Shown here: positions 57,277-64,000 of the stretch, piece by piece
Layout of the letters: each line of letters opens with the position of its first letter
Position numbering within the stretch: position 1 is the stretch's first letter
Assembly: GCA_027451525.1 (NCBI GenBank)
Contig: DAIDJF010000015.1
Location: 1 to 64,000 of the forward strand
Length of the DNA stretch: 64,000 nt
DNA from: Ktedonobacterales bacterium
GTDB taxonomy: Bacteria > Chloroflexota > Ktedonobacteria > Ktedonobacterales > Ktedonobacteraceae
Direction: 5' to 3'
Notes under the pieces: generated by a model
What the model saw: the letters and a program-made list of their open reading frames with translations, nothing else
The model's database searches: none
Told to the model about the DNA's origin: nothing
Translations under genes and position numbers: made by a program

Positions 57277-58167
57277 CTAGCGAATAGTTTGTTCGCGATG
57301 GTTGTTGTTGGATGGGAAGCGGTCCTGACGGTAGCTTTCTTGATAGGACTCTGTGACGATGCGGCAGATTTCCTGTGGGTCATCACAGAGGCGGAGCAAG
57401 GCAATATCTTCTTCATTGACAGTCTTACGCTTAAGCATGGCATCACGTATCCAAGTAATCATTCCCCCCCAGTAGGATGAGTCATAGAGAATGACAGGAA
57501 AGTGATTGACCTTTCTGGTTTGGATGAGTGTGAGAGCCTCAAAGAGTTCGTCCAATGTGCCGAAGCCGCCAGGGAAAATGATAAAAGCTTCAGCATATTT
57601 GATAAACATGGTTTTGCGTATAAAGAAGTAGTTAAAGTCGAGCGAGATATCCAGGTAGGCGTTAGGTTTCTGCTCGAAAGGTAACTCTATATTACAGCCG
57701 ACAGAACATGTTCCGCCGTCTTGTGCACCTTTATTGGCCGCTTCCATGATGCCAGGGCCGCCGCCGGTGATGATGCCAAAGCCTGATTCTGCCAGCAAGC
57801 GTGCTGTTTCGACGGCCGCGGGATAGGCAGGATCCTCCATTTTAAGACGTGCGGAGCCAAAAAAGGCGATGGAAGGTGGGAGGTGGGCCAGGGCATCAAA
57901 TCCTTCAACAAATTCGCTCATGATGCGAAACACGCGCCAGGGGTCAGTGAGCGTGAAATCGAAGTGCAAGGCTCTATCAAGAGCGTGTAATTCTTCTTTC
58001 TCCTGTTCCTGGGGCATTGGTTCCTTGGGACTTACCAAAGGTTGGGTAGGACGACGCAGTAAACGCTCGTCCTCGGTAACTGACTCTTGAGGGCGTGGTG
58101 CGCGATAGCGTGGTGATGCTTTTGATCGTTGTCGTTGGTTATAGCGTTTATCGTAATTACGGCTCAT
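57277..58167 (-). CDS. LOG family protein (TIGR00730-type)
   Basis: '[49 protein letters not shown]', '[20 protein letters not shown]'. Confidence 0.95.
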   Translation of the reverse strand: MSRNYDKRYNQRQRSKASPRYRAPRPQESVTEDERLLRRPTQPLVSPKEPMPQEQEKEELHALDRALHFDFTLTDPWRVFRIMSEFVEGFDALAHLPPSIAFFGSARLKMEDPAYPAAVETARLLAESGFGIITGGGPGIMEAANKGAQDGGTCSVGCNIELPFEQKPNAYLDISLDFNYFFIRKTMFIKYAEAFIIFPGGFGTLDELFEALTLIQTRKVNHFPVILYDSSYWGGMITWIRDAMLKRKTVNEEDIALLRLCDDPQEICRIVTESYQESYRQDRFPSNNNHREQTIR

Positions 58168-60184
58168 GAACTACAAATCCTTCTTCCACTTGGTTAGGTT
58201 GCTTTTTTAGAATGACAGTGGCGAGTGGGGGAAGTGTCAAAAGAAGAGAGTGCGGGCATGATTGCCAGAAAGTTGGTGCGCTAGGCATCAGTTGTGTGTT
58301 GGTCAGACCACTGCCCCCATACTGAAGATCGTCACTATTCAAAATTTCTACGTATGTGCCTGCATGGGGGACGCCAAGGCGATAGCCATGACGTGGCATG
58401 GGTGTAAAGTTGCAGATAAAGACCAGCGTATCGTCCTCTTGTTTACTACTGCGCATGAATGAGATGACACTGTTATCTGAGTCGTGGCAGTCGATCCAGG
58501 AAAAGCCTTCGGGGTCGCCGTCAAGAGAACTGAGTGCTGGTTCATGCTGATAGAGATAGTTGAGATCACGTATGAAACTCATAAGCTGAGCGTGATGCGG
58601 ATCGCTGGGTGGTGTAAGCAGATGCCAGTCAAGGCTTTCGGCAAAGTTCCATTCGTGCCATTGTCCAAATTCACCGCCCATAAAGAGCAACTTTTTCCCA
58701 GGATGTCCCCACATATAGCCATAAAATGCACGAAGATTGGCGAAACGTTGCCAGAGGTCGCCGGGCATTTTTGTAATCATGGACCCCTTGAGATGTACCA
58801 CTTCATCGTGCGAGAGAGGCAAAACAAAATTTTCGGAATAGGCATACATGAGGGAGAACGTGATGTTATTGTGGTGATAGCGGCGATAAATGGGATCAAG
58901 ATGCATATATTCCAGCATATCATGCATCCAGCCCATGTTCCATTTATAGGTGAAACCGAGACCACCGACATAGGTTGGGCGTGTTACTAGAGGCCAGGCG
59001 GTTGATTCTTCCGCGATAGTGATCGTGCCGGGTTGTTCGGCGTAGACGGCTTCATTGAACTGGCGTAAGAAATCCACGGCCTCCAGGTGTTCGCGGCCAC
59101 CATATTGATTGGCTGTCCATTCACCTGATTTGCGCATGTAGTCGAGGTAGAGCATAGAGGCTACGGCATCGACGCGCAGTCCATCGATGTGATATTCGCG
59201 TAGCCAGAAGAGTGCGCTCCCAATAAGGAAGTTGCGAACTTCACTTCGTCCGTAGTCGAAGACATACGTTCCCCATTCCTTGTGTTCCCCTTTGCGCGAG
59301 TCGGCATATTCATAAAGGTGGGTGCCATCGAAATAGCTGAGGGCATGTCCGTCTTTGGGGAAGTGGGAAGGAACCCAATCGAGGATGACACCGATATTAT
59401 GTAGATGCATGTAGTCAACGAAATATTGAAAATCTTCTGGGGAGCCGAAGCGGCTGGTCGGGGCATAGTAGCCAGTGACCTGATAGCCCCATGAGCCATC
59501 ATAGGGATACTCGGTGATGGGGAGAAGTTCAATGTGAGTGAAGCCAAGTTCTTTGACATGTTGGGCGAGAGCGGGAGCCAGTTCCCGATAAGTCATGTAG
59601 CGATCTTCTTCGACTGCACCAGGGGTGCCACGTTCGGGCACGTGTCGCCATGAGCCAAGATGGACTTCGTAGATGGAGATAGGCGAGCCAAATTGTTGGC
59701 GGTGCGCACGTTGCTGCATCCAGTCATCATCTTGCCATTGGTGTAGATGGATGTCGGCAACGATGCTGGCGTTGTTTGGGCGAAGCTCGGCTGCAAAAGC
59801 GTAAGGATCGGTTTTGTCAGCGGAATAATTGTTAAAACGAGAGTAGACAGAAAATTTGTAGACCTCGCCAACATTCAGGTTGGCGATAAAGCATTCCCAA
59901 ATGCCCAGGTCGTTATGGCGCAGGTGCATAGGGGTTGCGCTGCGGACCCATTGGTTGAAATTGCCGATGACCGAGACTGCGAGGGCATTGGGTGCCCATA
60001 CGGCAAAGTGAATGCCTGTAATGCCATCAATAGTCCGTTGATGGGCACCCATTTTTTCGTAAATGCGATAATCTTTGCCTTGTCCGAAGAGATACAGATC
60101 GAAATCGCTGAAGATAGAGGGTGCATCAGTGATGAGTGTTGGCTGTGTAGTTTCTGGTTGTTGTAAGGGTGCTGACTCTGGCAT
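58157..60184 (-). CDS. glgB: 1,4-alpha-glucan branching enzyme
   Basis: '[11 protein letters not shown]'-like block, '[15 protein letters not shown]', '[12 protein letters not shown]', '[15 protein letters not shown]'. Confidence 0.95.
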   Translation of the reverse strand: MPESAPLQQPETTQPTLITDAPSIFSDFDLYLFGQGKDYRIYEKMGAHQRTIDGITGIHFAVWAPNALAVSVIGNFNQWVRSATPMHLRHNDLGIWECFIANLNVGEVYKFSVYSRFNNYSADKTDPYAFAAELRPNNASIVADIHLHQWQDDDWMQQRAHRQQFGSPISIYEVHLGSWRHVPERGTPGAVEEDRYMTYRELAPALAQHVKELGFTHIELLPITEYPYDGSWGYQVTGYYAPTSRFGSPEDFQYFVDYMHLHNIGVILDWVPSHFPKDGHALSYFDGTHLYEYADSRKGEHKEWGTYVFDYGRSEVRNFLIGSALFWLREYHIDGLRVDAVASMLYLDYMRKSGEWTANQYGGREHLEAVDFLRQFNEAVYAEQPGTITIAEESTAWPLVTRPTYVGGLGFTYKWNMGWMHDMLEYMHLDPIYRRYHHNNITFSLMYAYSENFVLPLSHDEVVHLKGSMITKMPGDLWQRFANLRAFYGYMWGHPGKKLLFMGGEFGQWHEWNFAESLDWHLLTPPSDPHHAQLMSFIRDLNYLYQHEPALSSLDGDPEGFSWIDCHDSDNSVISFMRSSKQEDDTLVFICNFTPMPRHGYRLGVPHAGTYVEILNSDDLQYGGSGLTNTQLMPSAPTFWQSCPHSLLLTLPPLATVILKKQPNQVEEGFVVHEP

Positions 60185-60449
60185 AAATGAAATCCTTTGC
60201 TTCGTGTTCTCCATACCTTAATTTAGAATAGCATAGAAAGCAAGTATTGCATAGTCGCAAAGCGTATAAGCAGATAGATGTCTGACAAACCCACTATTAG
60301 GATGAGTTACTGATTATTACTCTATCACGAAACCCCCAATTTTAGAACGGATAGAGAGGGTAATACGTATATCAGGTAGAGTAAGTGCCGTATCTTTTTG
60401 ATGTATCATGCTGAGGCGTTGGCAGATTAGCGAGGAAGGAGCAGTGTAT

Positions 60450-60848
60450 ATGACGCTCGATATACAGCAGATGAAGGCGCGACTAGAAGAGAAGCAGGTA
60501 GAACTGCAAACGCAGTTGAGTGGATTAACTGAGGCATATCCAGCACCTGTGGGACCAGTGGAGGCTAGTGAGGGACCGCAAGATTTTGAGGAGGTAGCGG
60601 TGGATTTTTTGGAAACGCAACATGAGCAATCGATCATGGTAAATGAACAGGCACTATTGACCGAGGTGCAAGATGCATTAAAGCGTATTGAGCAGGGAAC
60701 GTATGGGAAGTGTGTGATTTGTGGTCAGGAGATTCCAGAGAAACGCTTGGAGGCGATTCCGTGGGCTGCGCGGTGTGTCAAGGATGAGGAGCAATTGGAG
60801 CAGCGTAATCTCAGTCAGGAAGAGTTGTATAACACGAATACGTATTAA
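60450..60848 (+). CDS. TraR/DksA family protein
   Basis: 'ALKRIEQGTYGKCVICGQEIPEKRLEAIPWAARCVKDEEQLEQ'. Confidence 0.92.
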   Translation: MTLDIQQMKARLEEKQVELQTQLSGLTEAYPAPVGPVEASEGPQDFEEVAVDFLETQHEQSIMVNEQALLTEVQDALKRIEQGTYGKCVICGQEIPEKRLEAIPWAARCVKDEEQLEQRNLSQEELYNTNTY

Positions 60849-60871
60849 TGTGTTGAGATGGGGTGGCTATG

Positions 60872-60915
60872 ATGCCCGAATGTTTCCTACATAGAGGCGG
60901 GAAACATTCGGGCAT
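60872..60915 (+). terminator. Hairpin after the DksA-like gene
   Basis: ATGCCCGAATGTTTCC / GGAAACATTCGGGCAT, 16-bp perfect stem. Confidence 0.65.
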
Positions 60916-61053
60916 GGAGTTTCTTGTGGACAAGTGGCGAAAATAAGTGTACCATAGAGAAGGATATCTGCTTTCCTTGATGCTGTATGCCAGATATGGC
61001 GGATGTATGGGAATGCGAAATATTAGGTAGAGAGTCAGTAGAAAGAGAAGATT

Positions 61054-61656
61054 GTGACTGCCAGACGTGCGCGTTTTTATGATGTATTAGCTCTGTTTAT
61101 AGCAATTATGGTAATTGTGCTTGACCAATGGACGAAAGCGTTAGTTGTTGAGCATCTTAGCCCTCCGGGAAGCAAGCCGTTCATACCAATCCTGGGTCAG
61201 TATCTTGGATTGTATTATATCCAGAATAATGGAGCAGCGTTTAGTTTGCTTGAGAATAGTGCTATTCTGTCGGTGCTGATTTTGGCCGCTATAGGGGTTG
61301 TGGCATATTTGTATGCCCGCATAATAAACTCTGGCCCGCTCATTTACAAGCTGATTTTTGGTATGATTATTGGTGGTGCGCTGGGAAATCTGATAGATCG
61401 CTTGCATCATGGGGGCTATGTAGTAGATTTCATATTTTTTCGCATTCCGCAAATTGGCTATCAGTTTGCTATTTTTAATCTCGCTGATGCCTGTATCTCC
61501 GTGGGTGTCGTTCTACTCTTTATTTTTGTTGTCTTTGGAGGGGTACGCCGTGGAGATACGCAAGAACGGCAGGATGTAAAAGAGAATCCGGCAATCTCTC
61601 CGTCATCGCAGAGGGGCGCGGCAGTACGCCCTGGGGAACAAGATGCACAATCCTGA
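61054..61656 (+). CDS. lspA: Lipoprotein signal peptidase (signal peptidase II)
   Basis: 'VLDQWTKALVVEHL', 'NNGAAFSLLEN', 'GGALGNLIDRLHHGGYVVDFI', 'FAIFNLADACISVGV'. Confidence 0.96.
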   Translation: MTARRARFYDVLALFIAIMVIVLDQWTKALVVEHLSPPGSKPFIPILGQYLGLYYIQNNGAAFSLLENSAILSVLILAAIGVVAYLYARIINSGPLIYKLIFGMIIGGALGNLIDRLHHGGYVVDFIFFRIPQIGYQFAIFNLADACISVGVVLLFIFVVFGGVRRGDTQERQDVKENPAISPSSQRGAAVRPGEQDAQS

Positions 61657-62602
61657 AACAATAGAACAGCACGAGCCGAAGCAATGGCTGATTGAGGAAG
61701 AGCATGTTGGGCAGCGGCTTGACCGTTATCTGACAGGCATGTTAAGCCACCTTTCACGCACTGGAGTGCAGCAGTTGATTAACGATGAGTTGGTTTTAGT
61801 GAATGATCGTGCCAGCAAGCCGGGATATGTATTGCGCTTGCATGATGATGTATGTGTGTTGCAAACACATGCATTAGAGCAGGAGAATAGGGTAAAGCCT
61901 CAGGTTCTGCCGCTCGATGTCATTTACGAGGATAATGATCTGCTGATCATCAATAAGGCGGCGGGGATGGTGGTGCATCCTGCTCCTGGACATTATGATG
62001 ATACGTTGGTTAATGCGCTGCTGGCGCGCTATCCTGAGCTACAAGTTATAGGTGATGACACACGTCCAGGTCTGGTCCATCGTCTTGATCGTGACACTTC
62101 TGGTTTGTTGATAGTTGCGCGCAATACGAGGACGCTGACGGCTCTAGGAGAGCAGATGAAGGAGCATGAGATCATCAAGCGTTATCTGGCTCTGGTTGAA
62201 GGGATCGTGGCACTTGACCAGGGTAGTATTGACGCTCCAATCGGTCGTGATCCACGCAATCGTCAACAGATGGCGATTACTGTAACGCAAAGTCGAGAGG
62301 CTCGCACGCATTTTCGGGTAATTCAGCGTTTCAATCGTCATACATTGTTGTTGCTACAATTGGAGACTGGGCGGACACATCAGATTCGTGTGCATCTGAA
62401 GGCGATAGGACACCCGGTGGTGGGAGATCCTGTCTATGGTTCTGGTTCTACGCTGTTCCGCAAGCGTTCGCATTTGGAAAGGCAATTTCTCCATGCATGT
62501 CAGCTCAAATTTGTGCATCCGACGACTGGTGAGACGCTAGAGTTTGAAACTCCGTTGCCTTCTGATTTACAGGCGATCCTGGATGACGAATCTGTCTTAT
62601 AG
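61643..62602 (+). CDS. rluD: RluA family pseudouridine synthase (RluD-like)
   Basis: S4 domain; 'RPGLVHRLDRDTSGLLIVARN'; 'LETGRTHQIRVHLKAIGHPVVGDPVYG'. Confidence 0.95.
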   Translation: MHNPETIEQHEPKQWLIEEEHVGQRLDRYLTGMLSHLSRTGVQQLINDELVLVNDRASKPGYVLRLHDDVCVLQTHALEQENRVKPQVLPLDVIYEDNDLLIINKAAGMVVHPAPGHYDDTLVNALLARYPELQVIGDDTRPGLVHRLDRDTSGLLIVARNTRTLTALGEQMKEHEIIKRYLALVEGIVALDQGSIDAPIGRDPRNRQQMAITVTQSREARTHFRVIQRFNRHTLLLLQLETGRTHQIRVHLKAIGHPVVGDPVYGSGSTLFRKRSHLERQFLHACQLKFVHPTTGETLEFETPLPSDLQAILDDESVL

Positions 62603-62783
62603 ACACCTGGAAATAAAGAACCTCTCTATGTTATACTGTGGTTGTTAGGAACAACGTAGGTATGTATTGTTGTTGATCTCCTTCGATCATGTGTGATTCG
62701 TGATCTTCTCTTCGTAATATATGGCCTAATCAGGCTATTGATAGCTGACAAATTTGCTACACCAAAGGCTTTCCTGTACAATA

Positions 62784-62875
62784 CCGTCGCCCCGTACACC
62801 AAGCGGGTGTAACGTATTGAGGCCGCGCATATGCATGGATATGTGGGATAGATGGGAATGCCTCCAGGCGCACGG
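62784..62875 (+). ncRNA. Candidate three-way-junction structured RNA in the leader of the downstream gene (class not assigned)
   Basis: P1 CCGTCGC/GCG-c-ACGG, P2 CGTACACC/GGTGTA-a-CG, P3 GAGGC/GCCTC with inner CGCATAT/ATATGTG, all read by eye. Confidence 0.4.
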
Positions 62876-62947
62876 CTCTATTTCTTCAATACATTTTGAG
62901 GGATCAGTTTGTCCGTTTGCAGCGATGAGGAGAGGAGAAATCAGCCT

Positions 62948-63733
62948 ATGCCGACTTTCGCAGTAGAAGAGAAAGTTGCTCCAAAAAGTCTTTTACGTCA
63001 TCGTCCAATAGGGGAGACCGCGAGTCAATCTGAAACTGGACGTTCAAGCACACGAAAACGAAGTACCAATGTGACTTCAGCAATCGAGATTGTCAAACCA
63101 CGAGCGTCGCGCACGCGCGATGATATTGCTGAATGGAAATATACACCTGCAAGTGAGAAAATTGCGACCGTTCCTGGCAGCCAGAGTAAAGCAAAGGGAC
63201 GTACCACCCAGACAAGCTCGGTCAGCCAGGCAAAAAAAACGCTGGCGCGCCGCCGTTCTTTAGGGAAGGTACATCCGCTTTTTTATCTGGGTGGGGGTAT
63301 GGTGGCGATGTTGATTTTGTGGATGATCTTGAGTGTGGTATCGGGTTGGTTTACGGCTGCATGGGACGATCTTCAGTATGGACGCCCACGCACATTTCAG
63401 ATAGATGCCAGGGTGGGTCACAATGAGCAGGCGGGAACGCCAAGCCACTTTATTGCTCTTAATCTTAACGGTCATATTGAAATTATCGAGTTTCCTGGCG
63501 GAGATGCTTCCCATGCTCGCGTCTATATTGGTCCACAACTGTATGGGTCACAGGCTGATCTGACTCCCGTCACGTTGACCTTTGCAGATGTGAATGGCGA
63601 TCATAAACTGGATATGATCGTCAATTTTCAGGGATCACATATTGTTTATATCAACTCTCAGGGTGGGTTTCGTCCGGCTCTCCCATCTGAACAGCCTCAG
63701 ATCGAAGCTGCACTGCATCGCCTGGGACAGTAG
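62948..63733 (+). CDS. Hypothetical single-TM protein with a VCBS/FG-GAP-like repeat
   Basis: Basic Ser/Thr-rich N-terminus, one TM, 'LTFADVNGDHKLDMIVNFQGSHIVYIN'; strong RBS GAGGAGAGGAG. Confidence 0.78.
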   Translation: MPTFAVEEKVAPKSLLRHRPIGETASQSETGRSSTRKRSTNVTSAIEIVKPRASRTRDDIAEWKYTPASEKIATVPGSQSKAKGRTTQTSSVSQAKKTLARRRSLGKVHPLFYLGGGMVAMLILWMILSVVSGWFTAAWDDLQYGRPRTFQIDARVGHNEQAGTPSHFIALNLNGHIEIIEFPGGDASHARVYIGPQLYGSQADLTPVTLTFADVNGDHKLDMIVNFQGSHIVYINSQGGFRPALPSEQPQIEAALHRLGQ

Positions 63734-64000
63734 TTGCGATGAATGAGCGTACAAGCGCGTAGACTTTCTGATGTTCATTATCAGTTGTGATAACGTGACC
63801 AGAGGATTCTAGCCAGTGCAATGACTTGGGTGCGGCAGAAGTTGTTAATTGGTCAAGTTCCTCTGCGCACGTGGGGGCGACGGTCTGGTCACGTCTGCTG
63901 TGTATAATAAGAAGTGGGCCGTAAACTCTTGCTAGCTGGCGGCGATTCTTGTCGGTCAAAGCGAAAAGTTCCGCCAGTGCTGGGATGGGGAGGCGGACCA
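63651..64000 (-). CDS. Alpha/beta hydrolase C-terminal part (5' end outside window)
   Basis: 'LARVYGPLLIIHSRRDQTVAPTCAEELDQLT...KSLHWLESSGHVITTDNEHQKVYALVRSFI'; frame stays open to the window edge. Confidence 0.8.
   Translation of the reverse strand, partial: VRLPIPALAELFALTDKNRRQLARVYGPLLIIHSRRDQTVAPTCAEELDQLTTSAAPKSLHWLESSGHVITTDNEHQKVYALVRSFIATTVPGDAVQLRSEAVQMGEPDETHPES

Noticed and set aside
1-64000. CRISPR arrays, tRNA/rRNA genes, prophage or toxin-antitoxin modules
   Set aside because: Looked for regularly spaced repeats, T-arm-like GTTCGANTC signatures and hallmark phage/TA proteins. None was found apart from the conserved FMN-riboswitch segment, which superficially resembles a T-arm.

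Overview
The window looks chromosomal and mid-GC. It is gene-dense with many overlapping start/stop codons, and most resembles Chloroflexota of the Ktedonobacteria type. That placement is an inference from gene content: a RibXY-type riboflavin locus, PknB-like receptor kinases and a T-box leader. Main blocks: (i) a decayed glycosyltransferase region at the left edge; (ii) a cell-envelope cluster (GT2, LPG-synthase-like flippase, DUF2079 protein); (iii) mfd; (iv) an FMN riboswitch followed by a RibX/RibY-like permease and binding protein; (v) two tandem Ser/Thr receptor-like kinases; (vi) a T-box leader before a compact argC-argB-hisZ-hisG-[HAD/kinase fusion]-hisH-hisA-hisF run; (vii) an ECF sigma factor divergent from a persulfide-dioxygenase/rhodanese fusion; (viii) two very large FtsX-like permeases flanking a secreted protein and a YCF48-like lipoprotein; (ix) housekeeping genes (ggt, M48 protease, glgB, LOG, DksA-like, lspA, RluD-like). 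I see no CRISPR array, no intact mobile element and no tRNA/rRNA. The observations I rate highest are: a HAD+kinase fusion inside the his operon; a T-box whose apparent specifier (CCC/CCU, Pro) does not match its Arg/His operon; a pentanucleotide repeat that puts a secreted protein's best start codon out of frame by exactly one unit; an unassigned three-way-junction RNA candidate near 62.8 kb; and a 14-bp hairpin whose 3' arm contains the start codon of a DUF4388-like gene. All family calls are from reading the protein sequence. No database search was run.
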